Shown here: piece after piece, positions 38,526-46,450 of the stretch
Numbering within the stretch: position 1 is the first letter of the stretch
Layout of the letters: each line of letters begins with the position of its first letter
DNA from: Mycobacterium stomatepiae
Lineage (GTDB): Bacteria > Actinomycetota > Actinomycetes > Mycobacteriales > Mycobacteriaceae
Reading direction: 5' to 3'
NCBI RefSeq assembly: GCF_010731715.1
Contig: NZ_AP022587.1
Span: forward strand, 4,154,001-4,218,000
DNA length: 64,000 nt
The notes under the pieces: generated by a model
Seen by the model: the letters and a program-made list of their open reading frames with translations, nothing else
Told to the model about the DNA's origin: nothing
Databases searched by the model: none
Translations under genes and position numbers: made by a program

Positions 38526-39794
38526 TCAACCGGTCGGGATCTGGGCCGCGATGGTATTCATCAGCGCGGCGTAACGGCGCAGCTCCGGATCGCGGCCGGG
38601 TTTGCCGCTGCTGATCAGCCCGGCGGCCAGGCTCCGCTCCGGGTCGGCCCACATCGCGATGTTGCTCAGGCCCAGACCGCCGAATGCGGCCGGTGCGTTG
38701 CGCCCGAACGGCCCCCATCGGTCGGTGCCGAGGATGAAGCCGGTACCCCAGCGAGCCGGCATCAGACCCATCGCGAAATCCGGCCGCAACCGCCGCGATT
38801 CGGTCACCGCGCCGCGCAATGTTTCCGCCCGCAGTACCCGCACCCCGTCGAGTTCGCCGTAGCGACGCCAGATTTCGGCGAAACGTGACATCTCGTTGGC
38901 GGTCGACACGGTGTTCGACGACGGGATCACGGTGGTCGAGTAGAACGGGGTGTTGGTCACCGGGATCATCTCGTGCACCGTTCCGCCGATCGCCTTGCGG
39001 AATATCTGCGCGATCACCGGCGGTAACGGCCGGCCGGTGGCATGGCTCGGCGCAACCAGGGCGAGGTCTTGCTTGGCGACGCCGAAGTTGGTCCAGCGAA
39101 AGCCCAGCGGGTCGAGGACCTCGGTGGCCAGGATCTCGCGGATGTCCTTGCCGGCGGAGGTGTAGACGATCTCGCGGATCAGCGGGCCCCAGGTCAGTGC
39201 GTGGTACATGTGCATCAGCCCCGGCCGGTACAGCGGCCGCAGATTGCTCAGCATCTCCTGCGCGTACTCGTGATCGTCGGTGCGTTTGAGATCCGGCATC
39301 GGGCCGGTGGGAAACGGGAGGCCGGCGCTGTGGGTCAGCACGTGGCGGATCGTGATGCGGTGTTTGCCGTGGCTGGTGAAGGTGGGCATGTACTCGCAGA
39401 CCCGGTCGTCCAAGGAGAAGACTCCGCGCTCGACCAACATGTGCACCACGGTCGCGGCGATGCTCTTGGCCGCCGAGTACACGCAGAACGGGGTGTCCGT
39501 CGTGACGGGGATCTGCTCGGCGTCGGGCTCATCGGTGGGCGCATTGCCCCAGCCGTGGCCGATCGCGCGGTTGAGCACGACGCGGCCGCGGTGCCGGATG
39601 CACAACTGGATCGCCGGGTGCATGCCCGCCTGGTACCAGTGCCGGGCGGCCTGCCAGATGCGGTCGACGGCCGCGCTTTCGATTTCCGAATGGTCTTCAT
39701 CGCCGACCGCGGTCACCGCGTCGAGGTCGCCCGGCACGCGGATCCTGCCGTCCGGAGTCATGTGCACCGTCGTGTTCGCGGTCGTGTTCGCCAC
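38526..39794 (-). CDS. lipE: Serine beta-lactamase-fold esterase LipE
   Basis: LipE belongs to the class C beta-lactamase/D-Ala-D-Ala carboxypeptidase-like esterases. The 422-residue protein has the catalytic SxxK as YSAAKSIAATVV, a Tyr motif candidate in MHMYHALTWG and a conserved THSAGLPF. No signal peptide is visible, so it is probably cytoplasmic or peripheral. The M. tuberculosis counterpart, Rv3775, is a little shorter, and an internal ATG at residue 12 is an alternative start. It lies 25 bases downstream of echA21 on the same strand. Confidence 0.92.
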   Translation of the reverse strand: MANTTANTTVHMTPDGRIRVPGDLDAVTAVGDEDHSEIESAAVDRIWQAARHWYQAGMHPAIQLCIRHRGRVVLNRAIGHGWGNAPTDEPDAEQIPVTTDTPFCVYSAAKSIAATVVHMLVERGVFSLDDRVCEYMPTFTSHGKHRITIRHVLTHSAGLPFPTGPMPDLKRTDDHEYAQEMLSNLRPLYRPGLMHMYHALTWGPLIREIVYTSAGKDIREILATEVLDPLGFRWTNFGVAKQDLALVAPSHATGRPLPPVIAQIFRKAIGGTVHEMIPVTNTPFYSTTVIPSSNTVSTANEMSRFAEIWRRYGELDGVRVLRAETLRGAVTESRRLRPDFAMGLMPARWGTGFILGTDRWGPFGRNAPAAFGGLGLSNIAMWADPERSLAAGLISSGKPGRDPELRRYAALMNTIAAQIPTG

Positions 39795-39819
39795 CCCAGC
39801 GAGGGTACGTGGCCTCCGA

Positions 39820-40644
39820 TTACTCCCCGGTGAACTGCGGCGGGCGCTTGGCGAACGTCGCAGAGATGCCCTCGGTTAGGTCTTTCGACGGGAGGAAGGC
39901 GGCGTTCCAGGCGGCGACATAGCGCAGGCTTTCCGAGACCGCCGCGACGCGCTGCTGATCCAGCACGTCCTTGATGCCGTGCACCGTCAGCGGTGGGTTG
40001 GCGGCGATCTCGGCGGCGGTCGCGTGCGCGGCGGCCAGCGTGGCCTCGGCGTCGTCGTAGACATCGTTGACCAGGCCGATCTTCTCGGCCCGCGCCGCGT
40101 CGATGTCCTTGCCCGTCAGTGCCAACTCCCGCAGGTGGCCGTCGTTGAGGATCAGCGGCAGCCGGGCCAGGCTGCCGACGTCGGCGACGATGGCCAGTCT
40201 GACCTCTCGCACAGAGAACTTCGCGTCGGCGCTGGCGTAGCGGATGTCGACGGCGGAGATCAGGTCGACGCCGCCGCCGATGCACCAGCCATGCACCGCG
40301 GCGATCGTCGGGGTTCGGCAGTCGGCGACCGCGGTGATTGCGCCCTGCATGCGCTTGATCTCGGCATGGAAGTGCGCGCGCGGACCGGCCAGCGCATCGC
40401 CGGCCAGCAGCGGGGTGAAGGTTCCGCCCATCGCGGGCACGTCGAGGCCGTAGCTGAAGTTCTTGCCCGATCCAGTGATCACGATGGCCCGCACCGCGGG
40501 GTCGGCGTCCAGCGCCGGAAACAGCTCGGGCAACTCCGACCAAAAAGCGGGCCCCATCGCGTTGCCCTTGCCCGGTCCGATCAGCGTCACCTGCGCAACG
40601 TGATCTTTGATCTCGACGGTGACGGATTCGTATGTATCGCCCAT
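39820..40644 (-). CDS. echA21: Enoyl-CoA hydratase EchA21
   Basis: This 274-residue crotonase-fold protein has the oxyanion-hole pieces SGKNFSYGLDVPAM and VHGWCIGGGVDLISA. At the catalytic region it reads SVREVRLAIVADVGSLARLP, where Glu and Asp are in the positions used by dienoyl-CoA isomerase-like members. It may therefore be an isomerase rather than a hydratase. The length equals that recalled for M. tuberculosis EchA21. I chose ATG 40644; the longer frame reads into the divergent neighbour. Confidence 0.92.
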   Translation of the reverse strand: MGDTYESVTVEIKDHVAQVTLIGPGKGNAMGPAFWSELPELFPALDADPAVRAIVITGSGKNFSYGLDVPAMGGTFTPLLAGDALAGPRAHFHAEIKRMQGAITAVADCRTPTIAAVHGWCIGGGVDLISAVDIRYASADAKFSVREVRLAIVADVGSLARLPLILNDGHLRELALTGKDIDAARAEKIGLVNDVYDDAEATLAAAHATAAEIAANPPLTVHGIKDVLDQQRVAAVSESLRYVAAWNAAFLPSKDLTEGISATFAKRPPQFTGE

Positions 40645-40667
40645 GCCGAGACCGTAGCGTGGCAAAT

Positions 40668-41252
40668 ATGCCTCGTGATTTGCGACCCGGACCAGATTCG
40701 CCACCGGCCGACGAGCTGCAAGGCGCCGAAGACACCCTCGGGGTGCTGCAGCATGTTGTGCACACGATCGCCAGCGAAGACATGTCTCGGCAGACTCCAT
40801 GCACCGAATTCGACGTGGCCAAGTTGACCGAGCACCTGCTGAAATCGATCAGCGGCATTGGCGGCATGGCGGGCGCGGAGTTCCCCGAGCGCGAACCCGG
40901 CGACTCGGTGGAACGCCAGATCGTGTGCGCGGCCCGCCCGGCCTTGGACGCGTGGCACCACCGCGGCCTAGACGGCAGCGTCCCGTTCGGCAAAACCGAG
41001 ATGCCGGCCAAATCTGCGTGCGGCATCTTCTCGATCGAATTCCTAGTCCACGCTTGGGATTACGCCGTCGCGGTGGGCCGCGATGTCGACGCCCCGGAGC
41101 CGCTGGCCGAGTACGTGCTGGACCTGGCGCATAAGACCATCAGGCCGGAATTCCGCGGCGCCGCCGGGTTCGACGACCCGGTCGAGGTGCCCGCGGATGC
41201 GAGCGCGCTGGATCAGCTCGTCGCGTTCACCGGTCGCGACCCGGCCCGATAA
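40668..41252 (+). CDS. TIGR03086-type metal-binding, mycothiol-transferase-fold protein (Rv3773c-like)
   Basis: This 194-residue four-helix-bundle protein is related to DinB and maleylpyruvate isomerase. The usual metal-binding histidines are placed in VAKLTEHLLKSISGIGG and EFLVHAWDYAVAVG. Family members transfer or use mycothiol, but the substrate is unknown. Start ATG 40668 gives the length recalled for Rv3773c. It is divergent from echA21 and ends two bases from the convergent LysR gene. Confidence 0.87.
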   Translation: MPRDLRPGPDSPPADELQGAEDTLGVLQHVVHTIASEDMSRQTPCTEFDVAKLTEHLLKSISGIGGMAGAEFPEREPGDSVERQIVCAARPALDAWHHRGLDGSVPFGKTEMPAKSACGIFSIEFLVHAWDYAVAVGRDVDAPEPLAEYVLDLAHKTIRPEFRGAAGFDDPVEVPADASALDQLVAFTGRDPAR

Positions 41253-41253
41253 C

Positions 41254-42156
41254 TCAGACGGTCGATTCAGCCGCGGTGCGGACCACCTCTCGCAACCAGC
41301 TGTGCGAGGGATCCTGATCGAAGCGCGGGTGCCACACGGCGTAGAACTCGAGCTCAGTCAACTCGCGAGGCGCTGGCAGGATGCGGGTCTGCGCAGGGTC
41401 CGCGTTCTTGTGCGCAACCCGAGCCGGAAGGGTCAGCACGAGGTCGGTGCCCGGCAAGATGCTTGGCGCCAGCGCGAAATACGGCATGCTGACGGCCACC
41501 CGCCGCTTGCCGCCGAGTGCCTCGAGCGCCCGGTCGATCCATGGCCGGCCGATGTCGATGGCCAAGTGCGGCCACCGTAGATACGTCGATAGCGGGACGG
41601 ATGCTTGGTCGGCGAGCGGGTGCTCGGCGGCGACAACGCAGACGAAGCGATCGTTGAAAAGAAGTTGACTGCAATATCTTTCGGGTGCGACCCGGCCGTA
41701 GATCGCCAGGTCCAGCGTCCCTGCGTCGAGCTTGTCAAAGGCGTGCTCGTCGAGAACTTCGCAACTCACCGTCGAATTGGGTGATTCGGCCAGGACCGTG
41801 CGCACCAGTTCGGGGCCGAACGTGGCGACGGTGTAGTCGCTGAGGGCTAGGCGAAACGACTGCGCGGCCGTGGCCGGGTCGAACGTCTCGTTCGCAAACA
41901 GTTGCTCCAAATGTGTTACGGCGGTGGTGAGTTGGTCGTGCAGACGCTCGGGACGCGGGGTCAGGGAATAGCCGTCCGGTCCGCGCACCAGCAGCTCGTC
42001 GCCGAAGTGTCGCCGCAGCCGCTGCAGGGCGCGGCTCATCGCCGGCTGGCTCAACCGCACCCGGTCGGCGGCACGCGAGACGTGTTGTTCCTCCAGCAGG
42101 GCCGCCAACGCCGGTAGCAGGTTCAGATCCACTTGATCGATATGCGTGGTGCGCAT
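41254..42156 (-). CDS. LysR-family transcriptional regulator
   Basis: This 300-residue regulator has an N-terminal winged helix (DLNLLPALAALLEEQHVSRA, LSQPAMSRALQRLRRHFGDELLV) and a substrate-binding effector domain typical of the NodD/PnbR-like subgroup. It is not at this place in M. tuberculosis as I recall it. The usual LysR target, a divergent gene, is absent: the insertion sequence begins 88 bases upstream. A TGTGA-N10-TCACA dyad lies just before the start. Confidence 0.9.
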   Translation of the reverse strand: MRTTHIDQVDLNLLPALAALLEEQHVSRAADRVRLSQPAMSRALQRLRRHFGDELLVRGPDGYSLTPRPERLHDQLTTAVTHLEQLFANETFDPATAAQSFRLALSDYTVATFGPELVRTVLAESPNSTVSCEVLDEHAFDKLDAGTLDLAIYGRVAPERYCSQLLFNDRFVCVVAAEHPLADQASVPLSTYLRWPHLAIDIGRPWIDRALEALGGKRRVAVSMPYFALAPSILPGTDLVLTLPARVAHKNADPAQTRILPAPRELTELEFYAVWHPRFDQDPSHSWLREVVRTAAESTV

Positions 42157-42159
42157 GTG

Positions 42160-42179
42160 TGTGATGCTAGCGATTCACA
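42160..42179. promoter_or_regulatory. Candidate LysR-type operator
   Basis: TGTGA at 42160-42164 and TCACA at 42175-42179 form a dyad with a ten-base centre, starting four bases upstream of the LysR start codon. LysR regulators bind T-N11-A dyads near their own promoter, so autoregulation is plausible. The arms are short. Confidence 0.3.
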
Positions 42180-42244
42180 TCGCGAATAGCAGGCGGCGGA
42201 ATAGCCGTCGAGTGTGCGCTCAGGGCGGCAAATCTGCCCTTGAG

Positions 42245-43543
42245 TTCAAGGGGTGGTTGCAACACTTCGTAGTTAGGGGTGTTGATGACGGGTCAGCCTC
42301 AGTTGTTGGTGGTGCAGCGGCGGTATTGGGATTTGATCGCTGCGGGATGGTCCTCGGAGGATGCCGGGGTGGCGGTCGGCGTGTCGGCGACGTGCGGTAG
42401 CAAGTGGTTTCGCAGGTTTGGTGGTGTGAATCCACGATGGTCAAAGCCTCAAGGACAGCGACGGCCGCGGCTGTCGGCGGATGAGCGTGAACAGATCATG
42501 ATCGGCACCGCGCACGGTGAGTCGATCCGTTCGATGGCGCGCCGGTTGGGCCGGGCGCCGTCGACGATCATGCGCGAGATTGCCCACAACGGTGTCATGC
42601 GAGGGCATGTGGGCCGTTATCGCGCCCGGTATCGGTTCAGCCCGCCGGGCCGGTTGGGACGCGAAGTCGGGCTACTCGGCGCGCATCGCTCAGCGGCGCA
42701 GCGAGCAACGGGCGCGTCGACCCAAGACCGGCAAGTTGGGCCGCTGTGAGCAATTGCGGGCCGAGGTGCAAGCGTTGTTGGTCAACAAGTACAGCCCCGA
42801 ACAGATCGCCGGGGTATTGACCGCGACCTATCCTGACCGCCCGGAGATGCAGGTGTCCCACGAAACCATCTACCAGGCGCTTTACGTGCAAGGGCGCGGA
42901 GAACTGCGCCGGGAACTGAGGACATGCCTGCGCACCGGGCGCGCGTTGCGTAAACCGCGCCGACGGGCCTGCGCCGGTGACGGCCGCGGCCGTATCCAAG
43001 GCATGGTCAACATCAGTGAGCGGCCCGCCGAAGCTAACGACCGCGCCGTGCCAGGCCATTGGGAAGGAGACCTGATCATCGGCAAGGACCAGGCCTCTCA
43101 AATCGGCACGCTGGTTGAACGTTCCACCGGATATGTCCGACTGCTGCACCTACCCCATACCCGTAGCGCCGAGGCCGTCGCCGAGGCCATGATCGCCGCG
43201 GTCAAAGACCTGCCCGCCACCTTGCGCCGCACCGTGACCTGGGACCAACGCCACGAAATGGCCCACCACGCCCGCATCAGCATCGACACCGGCATCGAGG
43301 TTTACTTCTGCGATCCCCACTCACCCTGGCAGCGCGGTAGCAATGAGAACACCAACGGCCTACTACGGCAATACTTTCCAAAGGGCACCGACCTTTCGGT
43401 GCACGACGCCGAACACCTCGCCTACGTCGCCGACGAACTCAACGGACGACCCCGAAAACGCTTCAACTGGGACAACCCCACCAACCGCCTCAACAAGCTA
43501 CTGTCCACCCCGACAGACACAACTGTTGCAACCAAACCTTGAA
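42245..43543 (+). mobile_element. IS30-family insertion sequence
   Basis: This 1299-base element is bounded by 20-base terminal inverted repeats: left ttcaaggggtggttgcaaca (42245-42264), right the complement of ttcaaggtttggttgcaaca (43524-43543), matching at 18 of 20 positions. It contains one transposase gene whose stop lies within the right repeat. No clear target duplication was found next to the ends. It separates the LysR gene from the DUF4334 gene. Confidence 0.9.
42285..43542 (+). pseudogene. IS30-family transposase, frameshifted
   Basis: The N-terminal part, from ATG 42285, encodes the helix-turn-helix region (WDLIAAGWSSEDAGVAVGVS, RPRLSADEREQIMIGTAHG, SMARRLGRAPSTIMREI). At about 42630-42660 the frame must shift by one to reach AGWDAKSGYSARIAQRRSEQ and the catalytic DDE core: GHWEGDLIIGK, TWDQRHEMAHH, DPHSPWQRGSNENTNGLLRQ and YFPKGTDLS. 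Family members normally use a single frame, so this copy is probably inactive by an indel. A programmed shift is less likely because no slippery run is seen. Confidence 0.85.
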
Positions 43544-43607
43544 TCCACCCGGCGTGTCGCCGCCATACGCGCACACGCAACGCCGTGTGCGCACACTCAA
43601 GCGCTGG

Positions 43608-44066
43608 CTACACCCGCTCGAGGTAAAAGTAGTAGTAGCGGCCGTTATCCAGCACGCCCTTGCCGTTCATGATGCCCATCACGGCGTCGTCGTCGATCTT
43701 CTTGAAGTGGTCGTGCACGGGCTGCCCGTCGTAAACCATGGTGGCGGTGACCTCGCCGCGGAATTCCTCCAACCAGAGGCTCGCCTCGCCCTTGCCCATC
43801 TTCTTGTTGGAGAACTTGTTCCCGTCGGCGTCGAGGCAGACCAGCGGCTGCACGTCGCTTGCTGAGGTGAAGGTTTTGCCGAACCAGCCGACCTTCTCCA
43901 GCTGGCCGTTCATCATGTGGCCGGTGCGGAACTCGCCGCCCTTCCACTCGCCGACCATGCCCTCGATCGTCGCCGGCTCCAGGGACGCCCAGTAGTCGTC
44001 GAGCTCGGCATCGGCGATGTCGCTGCGCTTCTTGAACTCGTTGAAGTGCTTGCGGGCCAGACTCAT
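43608..44066 (-). CDS. DUF4334 / GXWXG-domain protein
   Basis: This 152-residue soluble protein has the family signature as GMVGEWKGGEFRTGH near residue 36, followed by a beta-rich DUF4334 half (EEFRGEVTATMVYDGQPVHDHFKKID) ending GRYYYFYLERV. The family is widespread and has no established function; a lipocalin-like ligand-binding fold is likely. The start overlaps the hisC2 stop by four bases, so it is co-translated with it. Confidence 0.88.
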   Translation of the reverse strand: MSLARKHFNEFKKRSDIADAELDDYWASLEPATIEGMVGEWKGGEFRTGHMMNGQLEKVGWFGKTFTSASDVQPLVCLDADGNKFSNKKMGKGEASLWLEEFRGEVTATMVYDGQPVHDHFKKIDDDAVMGIMNGKGVLDNGRYYYFYLERV

Positions 44067-45136
44067 TCGTCAACCTCCAGATCGGTGATCCAGTCGCGGG
44101 CGAAAGCCAGCAGCGCATCGTTTTCTTCCGGCGCACCGATTGAGACGCGGACCCCGTCGTCGCCGTACGGGCGAACCACGATTCCCGCGTCGGCCGCACG
44201 CGTGACGAAATCTCGGGTGCGCGAACCCAACGGCAACCAGACGAAGTTCGACTGCGACGGCGGCAAGGTGTATCCGGCGGCCCGAAGCTCATCGCTCACC
44301 CGAACGCGGTCGGCGACCAGGGCGTCGGTGCGGGCCAGCAACTCGTCGGCAGCGTCGAGCGACGCGATCGCGGCTGCCTGCGAGACGTTCGTCACCGAGA
44401 ACGGCACGAACACCTGGTCGAGCGCGGTGATCACTTCGGGGTGGCCGACCGCGTAACCGACCCGCAGGCCCGCCAGGCCGTACGCCTTCGAAAAGGTGCG
44501 CAGCACAACGACGTTGCGGCGGGCGCGGACCAGGCCCAGGCTGTCGGGCAGCATGCCGTCACGGATGTATTCGACGTAGGCCTCGTCGATCGCGACCACG
44601 ATGTGCGGTGGAACGGCCTCGACGAAGCGGGTCAGCGCGTCCGGGTCGACGACGGTCGAGGTCGGGTTGTTGGGGTTGCAGACGAAGATCAGCCGGGTGT
44701 GTTCGGTGATCGCGGCGAGCATCGCGTAGAGGTCGAAGGTGTGGTCGGTCAGTGGCACTTTGACGGCGGTCGCGCCGGCGACCTGAACCAGCGGCGGGTA
44801 GAGCTCGAAGCTGCGCCATCCGAAGACCACCTCGTCGCCGGCCGAGGCGGTGATCTGGACCAGCTGCTGGCACAGGCTGACCGAGCCGGCCCCGACGGCG
44901 ATGTGCTCTTGTTCGAAACCCGAACCGAGATGCTTAGCCAGTGCCGCCTTGAGCTGTACGCAGCCGTTATCGGGATAGCGGTTGACGATGTCGGTCGCGT
45001 GCTCGATCGCGGCGCGGACACTGGGCAGCGGGCCGAACACCGTCTCGTTGCTGGCCAGTTTCATCGAACCCGGCACCGACTTACCAGGAACATAAACTGG
45101 CAGCCCGGCCAGCTCCGGCCGTAGGCGGGCAGTCAC
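44063..45136 (-). CDS. hisC2: Histidinol-phosphate/aromatic aminotransferase HisC2
   Basis: This 357-residue class I/II PLP aminotransferase has the substrate-binding LASNETVFGPLPSV, cofactor-contacting CNPNNPTSTVV, AIDEAYVEYI and the Schiff-base lysine in TFSKAYGLAGLRVG. The M. tuberculosis homologue (Rv3772, HisC2/Pat) prefers aromatic amino acids. The GTG start at 45136 lies next to the tRNA-Ser/tRNA-Arg pair, the same neighbourhood as in M. tuberculosis. It is translationally coupled to the DUF4334 gene. Confidence 0.93.
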   Translation of the reverse strand: MTARLRPELAGLPVYVPGKSVPGSMKLASNETVFGPLPSVRAAIEHATDIVNRYPDNGCVQLKAALAKHLGSGFEQEHIAVGAGSVSLCQQLVQITASAGDEVVFGWRSFELYPPLVQVAGATAVKVPLTDHTFDLYAMLAAITEHTRLIFVCNPNNPTSTVVDPDALTRFVEAVPPHIVVAIDEAYVEYIRDGMLPDSLGLVRARRNVVVLRTFSKAYGLAGLRVGYAVGHPEVITALDQVFVPFSVTNVSQAAAIASLDAADELLARTDALVADRVRVSDELRAAGYTLPPSQSNFVWLPLGSRTRDFVTRAADAGIVVRPYGDDGVRVSIGAPEENDALLAFARDWITDLEVDE

Positions 45137-45225
45137 TTCGACAGCATATGTCCCCGCTGTGTACGCTATGCCTCCGGCGGTTCAGGGACGCCCGCGACGC
45201 GTCGGGTACCCTCATGAAGTCCAAG

Positions 45226-45314
45226 GGAGGCGTGCCAGAGCGGCCGAATGGGGCTCACTGCTAATGAGTTGTCCCCCTCAAAGGGGACCGGAGGTTCAAA
45301 TCCTCTCGCCTCCG
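45226..45314 (+). tRNA. tRNA-Ser (GCU)
   Basis: This is an 89-base type II tRNA. The acceptor stem ggaggcg/cgcctcc has discriminator G at 45314. The anticodon loop ctgctaa has anticodon GCT, the long variable arm includes gtccccctcaaaggggac and the T arm contains ggttcaaat. No CCA is encoded. It lies 34 bases before tRNA-Arg. Confidence 0.95.
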
Positions 45315-45348
45315 CTGAAGTCCTTTCGGGGACACAACTGAAGTACCG

Positions 45349-45421
45349 GCGCCCGTAGCTCAACGGATAGAGCATCTGACTACGGATCAGAAGGTTAGGG
45401 GTTCGAATCCCTTCGGGCGCG
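45349..45421 (+). tRNA. tRNA-Arg (ACG)
   Basis: This is a 73-base tRNA. The acceptor stem gcgcccg/cgggcgc has discriminator G at 45421, the D arm is agctcaacggatagagc, the anticodon loop ctacgga has ACG at 45382-45384 and the T arm contains ggttcgaat. The A is expected to be edited to inosine to read CGN codons. It is probably co-transcribed with the preceding tRNA-Ser. Confidence 0.95.
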
Positions 45422-45446
45422 CTCACTGCGAATTCGGGCGATGCCG

Positions 45447-45602
45447 TTAGCCGGCCGCCACTGCTATCTCAGCGCCGGGAGCCCATTCCAGCGTCCCCTC
45501 CACGTTGAGAGGCGCCTGGATCCCGGAGGTTCCGGCGGTTCCGGCCAGGCCCGGTGAGGCTGCCGCGGGCGCTGCCGCCACCGCTTTGCCGGCTGAAAGA
45601 AC
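45447..45602 (-). pseudogene. Possible C-terminal remnant of an Ala/Gly-rich protein
   Basis: This 52-codon open frame lies in the 298-base gap after tRNA-Arg. It encodes an Ala/Gly/Pro-rich stretch (KAVAAAPAAASPGLAGTAGT) followed by NVEGTLEWAPGAEIAVAAG and a stop. It has no start codon and a stop directly upstream, so if it was ever coding it is a 3' remnant. The remaining gap shows nothing recognisable. Confidence 0.25.
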
Positions 45603-45719
45603 TCAAGTGCCGTCTTCCCTGCAGCGCCTCGAGCCGTGGCGTTGGGGATTTGACCTTGCCTCGGTCGCGCGCCAGCGATGATGCTGTAATCCGTTGTTTC
45701 CCAGCGCGTTAGCGGCTGG

Positions 45720-45938
45720 CTAGGAGTCGCTGTCGGGGTGCTCGTCGTCCTTCGACTTGCCTGGCATCGGCCCCACCGTGGCGATCATGGGGATTTTCAG
45801 CGTCTTACCCCCGGCGATCGGCAGGTGGATCGCGACGAACACGATCTTGAGCTCCACGCTCACCTGCCGCAAGGGCTGTTCGTACAGGTCAAAGCGCATG
45901 TCCCGCAATCGCGCCAGGCCGCGCTCGAGCCGACTCAT
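45720..45938 (-). CDS. Small hypothetical protein, 72 residues
   Basis: This short gene has GGGAGC just before ATG 45938. It encodes a basic N-terminus (SRLERGLARLRDMRFDLYEQ), a hydrophobic but not clearly membrane-spanning middle (LKIVFVAIHLPIAGGKTLKIP) and a very acidic tail (KSKDDEHPDSDS). I do not recognise the family. It is 21 bases upstream of the stop of the next same-strand gene only in coordinate terms: that gene is transcribed first, so the two may share a transcript. Confidence 0.55.
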   Translation of the reverse strand: MSRLERGLARLRDMRFDLYEQPLRQVSVELKIVFVAIHLPIAGGKTLKIPMIATVGPMPGKSKDDEHPDSDS

Positions 45939-45959
45939 GCTCCCGACCCTACCGGCCCG

Positions 45960-46439
45960 CTATGGGCGGGGCTCGAACGGCCGGCGCGTCGGCACGGTCA
46001 CCGTCTGGGTAACCGTGCTGGTCTCCGTGCTCGGCGACAGCGTGACGGTGCTGGTGCTTGGCGGCACCGTCGTCGTCGGAGTGTCGGTGCTCGGCGGAGG
46101 CGGCCTTTCGGTCACCGTCTCGGTCGGGCCGCCACCGCCCGGTGGATGATGCCGGGTGTGCTGCGGGGCCGTGGTGGTCACGGTCGGCGTGGGGGACGGT
46201 GTGGGCGTCGTCGTGGTCGTCGGACTTGGGGTCGGCGATCCGCTCACCAGCGTGACGATCGCGTAGATCGCCAACCCGAGCACGATCGCGCCAATCGCGC
46301 CCGCGCCGACCAGCGCCAGCGGGCGTCGGTACCACGGTGTCGGGGGCTCCGGCTCGGGCGCGGGGTCATAACCGCCGCCGTAGCCCGCCGCCATTGTCGG
46401 CTCGGAGTAGTAGTCGGGTTCCTCGGGGGAAGGAGGCAC
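45960..46439 (-). CDS. Single-pass membrane protein with Thr/Pro-rich extracellular tail
   Basis: This protein of about 159 residues starts at GTG 46439, downstream of the phosphotransferase stop. It has a short acidic, tyrosine-containing cytoplasmic part (PEEPDYYSEPT), one helix (LALVGAGAIGAIVLGLAIYAI) and a long Ser/Thr/Pro-rich outer segment. The outer part is low complexity and likely O-mannosylated, as in similar mycobacterial proteins. No enzymatic domain is visible, and the function is unknown. Confidence 0.7.
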   Translation of the reverse strand: MPPSPEEPDYYSEPTMAAGYGGGYDPAPEPEPPTPWYRRPLALVGAGAIGAIVLGLAIYAIVTLVSGSPTPSPTTTTTPTPSPTPTVTTTAPQHTRHHPPGGGGPTETVTERPPPPSTDTPTTTVPPSTSTVTLSPSTETSTVTQTVTVPTRRPFEPRP

Positions 46440-46450
46440 GTCAGAAGATG

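Larger units (their letters stand above)
42210..43598. repeat. Intergenic inverted repeat split by the insertion sequence
   Basis: Arms gagtgtgcg (42210-42218) and cgcacactc (43590-43598) flank the IS30-family element. Their core equals the arms of the intergenic repeat at 35907-35960, apart from a T/C difference, and the aftA repeat. The element may have inserted inside a pre-existing hairpin repeat. Confidence 0.45.

Noticed and set aside
42630-42660. Programmed frameshift in the IS30 transposase
   Set aside because: IS30 members normally use a single frame and no slippery sequence was seen, so an inactivating indel is more likely.
45422-45719. PE_PGRS-type gene after tRNA-Arg
   Set aside because: Only a short Ala/Gly-rich open fragment is present, with no PE domain, start codon or ribosome-binding site.
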